Below, piece after piece: positions 46,108-54,658 of a stretch of 64,000 bases of DNA; position 1 is the stretch's first letter, and each line of letters begins with the position of its first letter. The position numbers and the translations under genes are program-made. The notes beneath the pieces were generated by a model. It searched no databases. It was not told the origin of the DNA and worked only from the letters and a program-made list of their open reading frames with translations. The stretch comes from Pontibacter aquaedesilientis (GTDB taxonomy: Bacteria; Bacteroidota; Bacteroidia; Cytophagales; Hymenobacteraceae): positions 62,001 through 126,000 of the forward strand of contig NZ_JACXAJ010000007.1 in the NCBI RefSeq assembly GCF_014773225.1. The letters are read 5' to 3'.

Positions 46108-46629
46108 ATGCTGAAAGTCGCCATCACCGGGCCGGAGTCAACGGGCAAATCTACTTTGTCTGAACAGCTTGCCGCACACTACAACACCGTGTGGGTGCCC
46201 GAGTATGCCCGCACCTACATCGGGGCGCTGGGCAGGCCCTATACCTTACAGGACATAGAGGCAATTGCCCGGGGGCAGCTGGCCCTGGAAGAGCGCCTGA
46301 GCCAACAGGCCACCGACTTGCTTTTTGTGGATACCGACCTGTTGGTGATCAAAATCTGGAGCGAGCACGCCTTTGGCAGCTGCCCGGACTGGGTATTGCA
46401 GCAACTAAAGCAGCAAGACTACAACCTTTACCTGCTCATGGGCGTTGATTTGCCGTGGGAGCCTGATCCGCAGCGGGAGCATCCGCACCTGCGGCAGTAC
46501 TTCTACGATTGGTACAAACGCGAGCTGGAAGCCCTGCAGGTGCCTTATGTGGAGGTGAGCGGACAGCATGCCTCCCGCCTGGAAAAGGCGCTGCGGCATG
46601 TAGACAACATGCTCCGGCAGCACCCATAA
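46108..46629 (+). CDS. NadR-like P-loop kinase (ribosylnicotinamide kinase type)
   Basis: The 173-residue protein is the AAA_28/NadR C-terminal kinase fold, with Walker A ITGPESTGKSTL at residues 6-17, WVPEYARTYIG, the Walker-B-like LLFVDTDLLVIKIWSEHAFG and a lid with EPDPQREHPHLR. It lacks the nucleotidyltransferase and DNA-binding parts of NadR. It may phosphorylate nicotinamide riboside entering by PnuC; if the PnuC homologue moves thiamine, a thiamine kinase role is possible. The ATG at 46108 is chosen for the domain start. The next gene follows after 14 bp. Confidence 0.88.
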   Translation: MLKVAITGPESTGKSTLSEQLAAHYNTVWVPEYARTYIGALGRPYTLQDIEAIARGQLALEERLSQQATDLLFVDTDLLVIKIWSEHAFGSCPDWVLQQLKQQDYNLYLLMGVDLPWEPDPQREHPHLRQYFYDWYKRELEALQVPYVEVSGQHASRLEKALRHVDNMLRQHP

Positions 46630-46643
46630 AACGATACCTTGCC

Positions 46644-47519
46644 ATGCTATACTATTTGCAGAATTATAATTTTAGAGTCGGCGTTGAGAGTAAAGGGGCC
46701 GAGTTGCAGCACTTCATCAAACTAGACGAAAAACTGGAGCTCATCTGGCAGGCCGACCCCGCCATCTGGGGCAGCCACGCGCCCAATCTTTTCCCGATAG
46801 TGGGCGAACTGCCGGAGGGCACCTATACCTACGACAACGAAATATTTGCTTTGAAGCGCCACGGGTTTGCCCGGCACAAGGAGTTTAAGCTGATCGAGGA
46901 GGAGGACGATAAATTGGTATTTGAGCTGGAAGACGACGAAGAGACGCTACAGGTATACCCCTTCAAATTCAGGTTGCTGATCGCTTACAAGCTTGAGAAA
47001 AACAAGTTGTCGGTTACATACCAAGTGCTCAACCGCAACAAAAAAGCCATGTTCTTTTCAATTGGCGGTCATCCGGGCTTCAATGTGCCCTTCTACCCGG
47101 GGGAGCAGTACTCAGACTATTTCATTGAGTTTGAAAAAGAGGAAACACTCTACCGTTATTTGCTGACCGACGACGGGCTGCAGAGCGGAGACACGGAGCG
47201 CGTACTGGAGCAAGAGCGAGTACTGCCGCTTAAACACGGCTACTTCGACAAGGACGCGCTTGTTTTTAAGAATCTGCATTCGGAGAAACTCACCTTGGGC
47301 AGCCGCACTAACCAGCGCCGGGTCGAGATCACCTTTCCCGGTTTCCCATACCTGGGTATCTGGGCTAAGCCGGGGCCATCGCCCTATGTGTGCATAGAGC
47401 CCTGGTGCGGTATAGCGGGCCGCGCCGACGAGACAGGCGAACTGGAAGAGAAGGAAGGGATAAACAAACTCGGCCCCGAACAGGCGTTCGAGCGCACCTA
47501 CACCATAGAGGTTTTGTAG
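46644..47519 (+). CDS. Aldose-1-epimerase-like protein (galactose mutarotase fold)
   Basis: The 291-residue protein has the large beta-sandwich pattern of the mutarotase family, with ELIWQADPAIWGSHAPNLFP, the His-containing LKRHGFARHKEF, IGGHPGFNVPF and YVCIEPWCGIAG. It is nearer to the LacX/YeaD-like group than to GalM. It interconverts anomers of an aldose or hexose-6-phosphate; which sugar is unknown. It lies 14 bp after the NadR-like gene and has a terminator after it. Confidence 0.9.
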   Translation: MLYYLQNYNFRVGVESKGAELQHFIKLDEKLELIWQADPAIWGSHAPNLFPIVGELPEGTYTYDNEIFALKRHGFARHKEFKLIEEEDDKLVFELEDDEETLQVYPFKFRLLIAYKLEKNKLSVTYQVLNRNKKAMFFSIGGHPGFNVPFYPGEQYSDYFIEFEKEETLYRYLLTDDGLQSGDTERVLEQERVLPLKHGYFDKDALVFKNLHSEKLTLGSRTNQRRVEITFPGFPYLGIWAKPGPSPYVCIEPWCGIAGRADETGELEEKEGINKLGPEQAFERTYTIEVL

Positions 47520-47539
47520 ATCAAGCAGGCCCTCAAAAG

Positions 47540-47580
47540 AAAAGTCCCCGGCTCGGTAGATAGAGCAGGGGACTTTTTTG
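47540..47580. terminator. Terminator between the epimerase-like gene and a minus-strand small gene
   Basis: AAAAGTCCCCgGCTC and GAGCaGGGGACTTTT pair with one mismatch around an eight-base loop, followed by a T-run. Confidence 0.88.
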
Positions 47581-47583
47581 TTT

Positions 47584-47835
47584 TCATTGCAGGGAAGGTT
47601 CCGGAAACTTGGGGACCTTGATGCGTCTCAGGTCATATCTCGGTTCATAATCATTGATGGGCAATGATATACCGGGTGGCAGGTCCAGATCTGGCAAATC
47701 ATCGCCCAGCGGCTCACCTCCGTCATCGTCATTGTCAGTAGAGGAAGACCCTCTGAATCTCTTGCGTGGTGCGAATGCATAATATGCCAGTATCGTTAGC
47801 AGTGCTAAGGTATACAGTAAGCTGATCATCATCAC
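47584..47835 (-). CDS. Small single-helix membrane protein (83 residues)
   Basis: The protein starts with one membrane helix (residues 3-22, ISLLYTLALLTILAYYAFA), then RKRFRG and an acidic Asp-rich, Pro-rich tail (DLPDLDLPPGISLP). The topology looks designed, and the gene ends at a terminator. No family recognised. The DNA between it and the riboswitch (47836-48032) shows nothing. Confidence 0.6.
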   Translation of the reverse strand: MMMISLLYTLALLTILAYYAFAPRKRFRGSSSTDNDDDGGEPLGDDLPDLDLPPGISLPINDYEPRYDLRRIKVPKFPEPSLQ

Positions 47836-48032
47836 ATTTCTTCTTAATCTTAAAATTTTTGTTCAGCCGGCATATTTTCTTGGCCAAACCAGCTGCAGCC
47901 GAGCGGATGCAGGAAAATGTGCCCGTATGTTTAGAACGTAGTTTGGCGGGATGTGGTTATCGACTTTGGTTAAAATTAAGCCGCCATTTGCCACCCGGCT
48001 GACAGGACTTGCCATTCTTTGTGCTGTAAGGC

Positions 48033-48064
48033 TTTGTTTTCATTGAAAAACAGGTATACCTTTG
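48033..48064 (+). promoter_or_regulatory. Promoter of the TPP riboswitch transcript
   Basis: TTTG (48033-48036), a 20-bp spacer and TACCTTTG (48057-48064) match the Bacteroidota consensus exactly in spacing and in the fixed bases. Confidence 0.8.
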
Positions 48065-48071
48065 CGTCAGT

Positions 48072-48146
48072 TTAGGGGTGCCTTATAACAACGGGCTGAG
48101 ATCATACCCATTGAACCTGATCCGGGTAATGCCGGCGAAGGGAAAA
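48072..48146 (+). ncRNA. TPP (thiamine pyrophosphate) riboswitch
   Basis: The THI-box is nearly textbook: AGGGGTGCC, ACGGGCTGAGAT, ACCCATTGAACCTGATCCGG, GTAATGCCGGCGAAGGGA. It binds thiamine pyrophosphate in the mRNA leader. Downstream, GAAACA near 48154 can pair with TGTTTC near 48195, enclosing CTGCC/GGCAG, with a T-run about eight bases after; this may be the terminator or anti-terminator of the expression platform. Confidence 0.95.
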
Positions 48147-48223
48147 ACGCGGGGAAACAATGTAGCAGGCTGCCGACCCCTGGCAGGTCTGTATGTTTCA
48201 ACTTATTCTTTTTTTACAATCCA

Positions 48224-50698
48224 ATGAAAAATTTACTGATTGTGATGGCAGTCGTGCTATTGCCATTGCAGCTGTTTGCCCAGCACAAACTGAGCGGACG
48301 CGTAACAGACGCTGCCAAAGACAATGCGTTGGCAGGAGCCACCGTGGTGCTGGCAGGCAGCAGCACCGGCACCACCACCGGCCCTGACGGCTACTTTGAG
48401 TTTCAGAACCTGCCAGAAGGTAAGTATACCCTGCAGGTGTCTTACCTGGGTTTTGCCCAGGTATCCAGGCCAATCAACCTGTTTGTCGATACAAAAGTAG
48501 ACATAGCCTTGCAGCAGACCAGCCTGAGTGCCAGCGAGGTGTTGGTATCGGCTACGCGCGCCAATGAGAAAACCGGCACAAGTTTTACCAACGTGACCCG
48601 CGAGGAAATTGCAGCGCGCAACTTCGGGCAGGATTTGCCCTACCTGCTGGAGCAGACGCCGTCGGTGGTCGTGAACTCCGACGCGGGCGCAGGCGTGGGC
48701 TATACCGGCATCCGTATTCGTGGTTCCGATATCACCCGCATCAACGTGACTGTAAACGGTATACCGATCAACGACTCTGAGAGCCACGGTACTTTCTTCG
48801 TGAACATGCCGGATTTTGCCTCTTCTGTGGAGGATATGCAGGTGCAGCGTGGTGTGGGCACGTCTACCAACGGGGCAGGTGCCTTTGGTGCCAGCATCAA
48901 CATCCAGACGCAGCAGGTACGCCGCGAAGCTTACGCCGAAACCGACAACAGCTACGGCTCTTATGACACCTGGAAGAACAACGTGCGGTTCGGTACCGGG
49001 CTCATCAACGGCAAGTTCGCGTTCGATGGCCGTCTGTCGCGCATCAAGTCCGATGGCTACATCGACCGTGCCTTCTCTGATCTGAAATCACTGTATTTTT
49101 CTGGTGGTTATTATGGCGACAAGACTACAGTGAAATTTGTGACCTTCTCCGGGCAGGAAAAAACCTATCAGGCCTGGTACGGTACGCCGGAGGCGCTGGT
49201 GTATGGCAATGAAGCCGACTTGCAAGCCTACATCGACCGCAACGGCATTGCGGGGAGCGACCTGGAAAACCTGCGCACCGCCGGCCGCCGGTACAACTTC
49301 TATACCTACGACAACGAAACCGACAACTACCAGCAGGACCATTACCAGCTGCACCTGTCGCATGACTTTTCGCCGGCCCTTACCTTCTCAGGAGCGCTGC
49401 ACTATACCTATGGTCGTGGTTATTATGAGCAGTTCCGCAGTAACGATAAACTCTCCAGGTATGGCCTGCCAAACGTGACGATCGGTGGCCAGGTGATCAG
49501 CCGCACAGATCTGATTCGCCGCCGCTGGCTCGACAACGATTTCTATGGTGCGACCTATGCCCTGCAGTATAACCCGGATTCCCGGTTAAGTGCCACGCTG
49601 GGCGGTGCCTGGAACAGGTATGACGGAGACCATTTCGGTGAAGTGATCTGGGCACGGTATGCTTCCACGTCCAACATTCGCGATCGCTACTATGACAACA
49701 ATGCCGTGAAAACGGACTTCAACCTGTTTGGTAAGGTGACTTATAGCATTACGGACCAACTGAGCCTGTTCGGTGACATGCAGGTGCGCAAGATCAACTA
49801 TACCTTCGAGGGCATCGACAACAACTTCGAGAACCTGGAGCAGGAAGTAGACTATACCTTTTACAACCCGAAGGCAGGTGTAAGCTACGACCTCAAAAAA
49901 GGCCATCAGGTATATGCATCCTACGCCATCGGCAACCGCGAGCCGGTACGCGACGATTTTACGGAGTCGACCGCAAACAGCCGCCCGGAGCACGAGACAC
50001 TGCGCAACGTGGAAGCAGGCTACCGTGGTCAGCTAGCCCTCGGCAATCTGGCAGGCCGTGCGTTGAGTGCCAATGTGGAGGCGAATTATTTTTTCATGGA
50101 CTACAAAAACCAGTTGGTGCTGACCGGTGAGATTAATGACGTGGGCGCCTATACCCGCACTAACATCGACAGGAGTTACCGGCAAGGTATAGAGCTGGCT
50201 GGAGCGTTACGCTTAGGCACTTTCGCAAGCCTGAACAGCAACCTGAGCTACAGTCAGAGCAAAGTGCGCGATTTTGAGGAGTACATCGACGACTACGACC
50301 AGGGCGGTCAGGCTCTAAATCGCTACGATGAAACCGCTATTGCCTTCTCGCCGGATTTTGTGTCGGCCACACAGCTGGAAGCGGAAGTGCTGAAAGGTTT
50401 GAAAGCGGCCTTTATTTACAAAACTGTGAGCAAGCAGTACCTCGACAATACACAGAGTGAAGACCGCATTATACCTGCCTACCAGGTTGGCGACTTGCGC
50501 CTGCGCTATACCACTGGCTTTGCGGGTGTACTGAAGGGGCTGGAACTGGGCCTGTTGGTGAGCAATGTCTTTAATGAGCGCTACGCCGCCAATGGCTATA
50601 CCTTTAGCTACATCGCGGGTGGCGGACAAGTAACTGAGAACTTCTACTACCCACAGGCCACCCGTAATTATTTAGCCTCTATAGGGTTAAGATTTTAA
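48224..50698 (+). CDS. TonB-dependent receptor under TPP riboswitch control (thiamine uptake)
   Basis: The 824-residue protein has a signal peptide (ending LPLQLFAQ), a carboxypeptidase-regulatory-like domain at about 22-105, a plug at about 115-225 (GIRIRGSDITRINVTVNG) and a 22-strand barrel ending GLRF, an aromatic C-terminus typical of outer-membrane proteins. TPP control means expression when thiamine is short, so it most likely imports thiamine or a precursor across the outer membrane with TonB energy. The transport link is inferred from the riboswitch, not from ligand-binding residues. The gene is followed by a terminator, with no inner-membrane transporter in the same transcript. Confidence 0.93.
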   Translation: MKNLLIVMAVVLLPLQLFAQHKLSGRVTDAAKDNALAGATVVLAGSSTGTTTGPDGYFEFQNLPEGKYTLQVSYLGFAQVSRPINLFVDTKVDIALQQTSLSASEVLVSATRANEKTGTSFTNVTREEIAARNFGQDLPYLLEQTPSVVVNSDAGAGVGYTGIRIRGSDITRINVTVNGIPINDSESHGTFFVNMPDFASSVEDMQVQRGVGTSTNGAGAFGASINIQTQQVRREAYAETDNSYGSYDTWKNNVRFGTGLINGKFAFDGRLSRIKSDGYIDRAFSDLKSLYFSGGYYGDKTTVKFVTFSGQEKTYQAWYGTPEALVYGNEADLQAYIDRNGIAGSDLENLRTAGRRYNFYTYDNETDNYQQDHYQLHLSHDFSPALTFSGALHYTYGRGYYEQFRSNDKLSRYGLPNVTIGGQVISRTDLIRRRWLDNDFYGATYALQYNPDSRLSATLGGAWNRYDGDHFGEVIWARYASTSNIRDRYYDNNAVKTDFNLFGKVTYSITDQLSLFGDMQVRKINYTFEGIDNNFENLEQEVDYTFYNPKAGVSYDLKKGHQVYASYAIGNREPVRDDFTESTANSRPEHETLRNVEAGYRGQLALGNLAGRALSANVEANYFFMDYKNQLVLTGEINDVGAYTRTNIDRSYRQGIELAGALRLGTFASLNSNLSYSQSKVRDFEEYIDDYDQGGQALNRYDETAIAFSPDFVSATQLEAEVLKGLKAAFIYKTVSKQYLDNTQSEDRIIPAYQVGDLRLRYTTGFAGVLKGLELGLLVSNVFNERYAANGYTFSYIAGGGQVTENFYYPQATRNYLASIGLRF

Positions 50699-50718
50699 AA
50701 TAGATTGATTTTTAGTGA

Positions 50719-50749
50719 GAAAGGCCCCGCCAGTTGGTGGGGCTTTTTC
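50719..50749 (+). terminator. Terminator after the TonB receptor gene
   Basis: AAGGCCCCGCC pairs with GGTGGGGCTTT using G-U pairs around AGTT and is followed by TTTT. Confidence 0.82.
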
Positions 50750-51080
50750 TTTGGGCAAGATTTTCAGTATTGGGAAGGATTTTCAAGAATAAAAGGAGAG
50801 CAGGATTCTATGGATTTGCTTGGGTATAGTTTTCGGTAGTTTCATGCTTAAGATTCTTAATCTGATTAACTATACCTGTAGGGTAAGTCAAGACCTGTCT
50901 AAATTGTGGCCGGGTCCTGATACACGCAATAGCTGATACTTAGGTTGATTTAAAATCTCAATTCATCTAAAAGGTCCGAAACCGTTAAGGTGGAGAGCCT
51001 GTTGTATGCTAGGGATTCTACAAGACTACCATGGGACTGAAAGACACTGAAAGGACTGTGTACTCAACGCCAGCATACTC

Positions 51081-51124
51081 AATCCTGTAAATCCTTGAAT
51101 CCTGTAAATCTTGATTCTGACAAT
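51081..51124 (+). repeat. AATCCTG-type repeat
   Basis: AATCCTGTAAATCC occurs here as two near-perfect tandem units followed by TTGATTCTGACA, the cleanest statement of the repeat unit in the window. It is adjacent to the gcdH promoter. Confidence 0.7.
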
Positions 51125-51137
51125 TGATTTTAAATTT

Positions 51138-51145
51138 TATATTTG
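51138..51145 (+). promoter_or_regulatory. Candidate minus-7 element of gcdH
   Basis: TATATTTG fits TAnnTTTG, 35 bp upstream of the gcdH ATG. A minus-33 box at normal spacing is not clear. Confidence 0.45.
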
Positions 51146-51180
51146 CGTATTACCCTTTCCTTAAAACAACACAATAAGCT

Positions 51181-52359
51181 ATGGCCTACGAATCATCAGG
51201 AGCCCCTGACTACTATAATATCGACGACTTACTGACCGAGGAGCACATCCTTATTCGCCAGACCTTGCGCGACTTCGTGAAGCGTGAGATTTCCCCGAAC
51301 ATCGAGCAGTGGGCGCAGGACGCGCATTTCCCTTCCGAGATCGTGAAGAAGTTTGGGGATGTGGGCGCTTTTGGCCCTACTATACCTGCCGAGTACGGCG
51401 GCGGCGGGCTGGACTACATCAGCTACGGGATCATCATGCAGGAGATCGAGCGTGGTGACTCTGGTATGCGCTCCACCGCTTCGGTGCAGGGCTCGCTGGT
51501 GATGTACCCGATCTATGCCTACGGCTCTGAGGAACAGCGCAAAAAGTTTTTGCCCAAGCTGGCTAGTGGCGAATGGCTGGGCTGTTTCGGCTTGACCGAG
51601 CCAGACCACGGTTCTAACCCGGGCGGCATGACGACCAACATTAAAGACATGGGTGACCACTACCTGCTGAACGGCGCCAAGATGTGGATTTCCAACTCAC
51701 CGGAATGCCAGGTGGCCGTAGTGTGGGCCAAAAACGAAGAGGGCCGCATCAAAGGTCTGATCGTGGAACGCGGTATGGAAGGCTTCACGACGCCAGAGAT
51801 ACACAACAAGTGGAGCCTGCGCGCTAGCTGCACCGGCGAGCTGGTGTTCGACAATGTGAAAGTGCCGAAAGAAAACCTGCTGCCTAACGTGGAAGGCCTG
51901 CGCGGTCCGCTCGGCTGCCTCGACTCTGCCCGCTACGGCATAGCCTGGGGTGCTATTGGCGTAGCGATTGACTGCTACGAATCGGCCCGCAAGTATGCCA
52001 TGGAGCGTATTCAGTTCGACAAGCCCATCGGTGCTTTTCAGCTCACGCAGAAGAAACTGGCCGAAATGCTGACAGAGATTACCAAAGCGCAATTGCTTGC
52101 TTGGAGACTTGGCACCTTGAAAAACGAAGGCAAAGCCACCACGCAGCAAATATCCATGGCCAAGCGCAATAACGTGGACATGGCCCTGCACATTGCCCGC
52201 GAGGCACGCCAGATTCATGGCGGTATGGGCATCACGGGCGAGTACCCGATCATGCGCCACATGATGAACCTGGAGTCGGTGATTACTTACGAAGGAACCC
52301 ACGACATTCACCTGCTCATCACAGGTGCCGATATCACTGGTATACCTGCCTTTAAGTAA
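51181..52359 (+). CDS. gcdH: Glutaryl-CoA dehydrogenase
   Basis: The 392-residue flavoprotein oxidises and decarboxylates glutaryl-CoA to crotonyl-CoA in lysine and tryptophan breakdown. It resembles GCDH more than other acyl-CoA dehydrogenases: FGLTEPDHGSNPGGMTTN, the NKWSLRASCTGELVFDNVKV segment, and the C-terminal TYEGTHDIHLLITGADITGI with catalytic Glu371. Length is normal. It has its own minus-7 element, and no glutaryl-CoA-forming genes are adjacent. Confidence 0.92.
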   Translation: MAYESSGAPDYYNIDDLLTEEHILIRQTLRDFVKREISPNIEQWAQDAHFPSEIVKKFGDVGAFGPTIPAEYGGGGLDYISYGIIMQEIERGDSGMRSTASVQGSLVMYPIYAYGSEEQRKKFLPKLASGEWLGCFGLTEPDHGSNPGGMTTNIKDMGDHYLLNGAKMWISNSPECQVAVVWAKNEEGRIKGLIVERGMEGFTTPEIHNKWSLRASCTGELVFDNVKVPKENLLPNVEGLRGPLGCLDSARYGIAWGAIGVAIDCYESARKYAMERIQFDKPIGAFQLTQKKLAEMLTEITKAQLLAWRLGTLKNEGKATTQQISMAKRNNVDMALHIAREARQIHGGMGITGEYPIMRHMMNLESVITYEGTHDIHLLITGADITGIPAFK

Positions 52360-52396
52360 TCGTTGATCGTTATGCGTTGCTCGTTAATCGGGTAGC
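52357..52396. repeat. Low-complexity ATCGTTGATCGTTA-type repeat
   Basis: AATCGTTGATCGTTATGCGTTGCTCGTTAATCG units overlap the gcdH stop and look like a GC-richer relative of the tracts at 27580 and 34449. Shown here as a short region only. Confidence 0.4.
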
Positions 52397-52440
52397 GTAA
52401 AAACATGGAGAGGCAGCTGCGCAGGTGGCTGCCTTTGTTG

Positions 52441-52607
52441 TCTGAATCAGGATTTACAGGATTAATAATGATTTTCAGGATTTCTCACATAGAAATAAAA
52501 TGTAGTGAGAAGGTCTACCATAACTTTCGATAGGTAAGAAAAGGGTTTGAACCAAACGGCTATAAAAATCCTGTAAATTTTAAAATACTGTAAATCCTAA
52601 TTCAGAT
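52441..52607. mobile_element. 167-bp MITE-like inverted-repeat element
   Basis: The left end, TCTGAATCAGGATTTACAG, is the inverse complement of the right end, CTGTAAATCCTAATTCAGA, with one mismatch in 19 bp. The arms extend, less perfectly, to about 40 bp, and the centre (about 52487-52563) codes for nothing. It carries the AATCCTG units in opposite orientations. It lies between gcdH and ruvB. This is the best-preserved copy of the family; mobility is inferred. The rest of the 397-bp gap (52360-52756) shows one iterated-motif copy and no gene. Confidence 0.6.
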
Positions 52608-52756
52608 GAATTACTAATGATATTAGATTTATGGCTGATTACTATAAAATAATTAGCAAAATTCAGTAAATTCGTCAGCAGAAATGGAGCGAAAGCAACG
52701 CTGATACTGTTACCTTTAGGTATAGCAAAAGCGCTAATTAGAATACATCATATTTT

Positions 52757-53800
52757 ATGAGAGAAGATTATCTGACAGGCGAGAGCGGCTACATGTCGCC
52801 AGCTGAGAAAGACATCGATAAAGCACTCCGCCCCCTCAGTTTCCATGACTTTACTGGTCAGGCAAAGGTGGTGGAGAACCTCAAGATATTTGTGCAGGCA
52901 GCAAAACGTCGAGGCGAGGCCCTGGACCACGTGCTCTTACACGGACCTCCGGGTTTGGGTAAAACCACATTGTCGCATATCATTGCCTCCGAGCTGGACG
53001 CAGGGATAAAAATGACCTCCGGACCGGTGCTGGACAAGCCAAGCGACCTGGCAGGTTTGCTCACCAACCTCGACCCGAACGACGTGCTGTTCATTGACGA
53101 GATACACCGACTCAACCCGATTGTGGAGGAGTACCTGTACTCGGCGATGGAAGATTACAAGATCGACATCATGCTGGACTCTGGCCCCAATGCCCGTTCC
53201 GTGCAGATTAGCTTGAACCCGTTCACACTCATTGGTGCGACTACGCGGTCCGGCTTGCTGACGGCTCCGCTTCGTGCCCGATTCAGTATCAACAGCCGTC
53301 TGGAGTACTACGATGCCGAGCTGCTGACTTCTATCGTGAAGCGTTCGTCGGCTTTGTTGGGTGCGCCCATACACGAGGACGCCGCCTTCGAGATTGCCCG
53401 CCGTAGCCGTGGTACGCCGCGTATCGCCAACAACCTGCTGCGTCGTACCCGTGACTTTGCCCAGGTGAAAAGCAATGGTACCATTGATGTGGAGATTGCC
53501 CGCTTCGCCTTGGCTGCACTGGATGTGGACCATAACGGCCTGGATGATATGGATAAGCGCATTCTGTCCTGCATCATCGACAAGTATAAAGGCGGTCCGG
53601 TAGGTATATCCACCATCGCGACGGCCTGCGGTGAAGAGGCAGAAACTATTGAGGAAGTTTACGAACCATTCCTGATTCAGGAAGGTTACATTAAGCGTAC
53701 GGCCCGTGGTCGTGAGGCGACCGAAGCCGCTTACCGCCACCTTGGTAAAGTACCACCCACGCAAGTGGTATCCGGCGGGCTGTTCGATCAGGCTGAATAA
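52757..53800 (+). CDS. ruvB: Holliday-junction DNA helicase RuvB
   Basis: RuvB is the hexameric ATPase that drives branch migration with RuvA. The 347-residue protein has Walker [15 protein letters not shown] at about 61-74, Walker [11 protein letters not shown], sensor [17 protein letters not shown], the arginine finger region, and the C-terminal winged helix ending at about 335. No ruvA or ruvC is adjacent; many Bacteroidota scatter these genes. A terminator follows. Confidence 0.97.
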   Translation: MREDYLTGESGYMSPAEKDIDKALRPLSFHDFTGQAKVVENLKIFVQAAKRRGEALDHVLLHGPPGLGKTTLSHIIASELDAGIKMTSGPVLDKPSDLAGLLTNLDPNDVLFIDEIHRLNPIVEEYLYSAMEDYKIDIMLDSGPNARSVQISLNPFTLIGATTRSGLLTAPLRARFSINSRLEYYDAELLTSIVKRSSALLGAPIHEDAAFEIARRSRGTPRIANNLLRRTRDFAQVKSNGTIDVEIARFALAALDVDHNGLDDMDKRILSCIIDKYKGGPVGISTIATACGEEAETIEEVYEPFLIQEGYIKRTARGREATEAAYRHLGKVPPTQVVSGGLFDQAE

Positions 53801-53821
53801 AAGCTGTTTGTGATATATTGG

Positions 53822-53850
53822 AAAAAAGCAGGCCGAAGGCCTGTTTTTTT
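53822..53850. terminator. Bidirectional terminator after ruvB
   Basis: CAGGCC and GGCCTG pair around GAA with A6 and T7 flanks. Confidence 0.9.
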
Positions 53851-53881
53851 GTTTTTGTAGTGTTATTCCAGAACTAGAAAT

Positions 53882-54658
53882 CTAGGCCAAGCTACCTAAT
53901 AGTTTAGCGCGATCATTTTTATTCTTTAGTAGAGATATTGTTTTTATTTGAGATGGACTTTTGAAATCAATTAAAAGACCATTATCATTATAAATTTCGG
54001 GCTTCAGTTCTTTAGCAATTGTCTCCATAAAGCTGCCCATGTTTTTTGCATAGATAGTTGATTTACCCATTGCTATAAACAGGTCTATTGTAGCTTGTCG
54101 TATGAGCTCATGTTTTTTCAAGTGTAGTAATGCCTGCCGCTCTGATGTATACTTTTTTCCTATTGCCTGCATCATGTCTTGAAGCTGCTTCTTTGAGTAT
54201 CCAAAAAGCTTGGCACGATAATCCCACCAATTTTTTGGCCTTTCCATAAACTCAAAATGCTCACTTTGAAGCATCTTTTGTACAGAGAAGAAGCCCATAA
54301 CCTTACAAAGATCAAATAATGCTGATATCTGTAGGTGATTCAGCCTAGCCCCTTCATTAACCTCACTATCAAGGCGCAGAAGATAATCTCGTAATGCTTT
54401 GCCTTTGTCTGTTCGCTGGATCATAGCTATGTGCTTTGCCATATCTAGTTGCACAGCCCATTCCTTTTTCTCATTATAGTCTCCGTCAGGTAAAGCAATC
54501 TGCTTAGGGTGATAGCTATAGTCTTCGTTAAGCACAAAGCCATACCCTAGTATATGAGAGAACCATTCACTTAATGGAGAGTCAATCTCTAAATGAGCAT
54601 GTAGATCGCTTGCCCATACATATGGGGTTCCTTTCGGGGAATAATGGATGTTTACCAT
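53882..54658 (-). CDS. Orphan AntA/AntB-type phage antirepressor-like protein
   Basis: The 258-residue protein has an AntA/AntB domain at about residues 10-115: WASDLHAHLEIDSPLSEWFSH, GYGFVLNEDYSYHP and the closing LDMAKHIAMIQRTDKGKALR, matching the DLH...W...GF...D and MAK...GK pattern. The C-terminal half is Lys-rich and helical and resembles the variable part of antirepressors. Phage antirepressors disable the repressor of a prophage. No other phage gene is near. The codons look AT-richer than those of neighbours and the gene lacks the iterated GGTATA motif, signs of recent arrival. Confidence 0.75.
   Translation of the reverse strand: MVNIHYSPKGTPYVWASDLHAHLEIDSPLSEWFSHILGYGFVLNEDYSYHPKQIALPDGDYNEKKEWAVQLDMAKHIAMIQRTDKGKALRDYLLRLDSEVNEGARLNHLQISALFDLCKVMGFFSVQKMLQSEHFEFMERPKNWWDYRAKLFGYSKKQLQDMMQAIGKKYTSERQALLHLKKHELIRQATIDLFIAMGKSTIYAKNMGSFMETIAKELKPEIYNDNGLLIDFKSPSQIKTISLLKNKNDRAKLLGSLA

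Larger units (their letters stand above)
50699..51180. other. 482-bp gene-free gap before the acyl-CoA dehydrogenase gene
   Basis: The gap holds a terminator at 50719-50749, a weak left copy of the AATCCTG repeat at 50757-50813, two iterated-motif copies at about 50824-50880, the repeat at 51081-51124 and a promoter element at 51138. No gene is seen. Confidence 0.6.
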
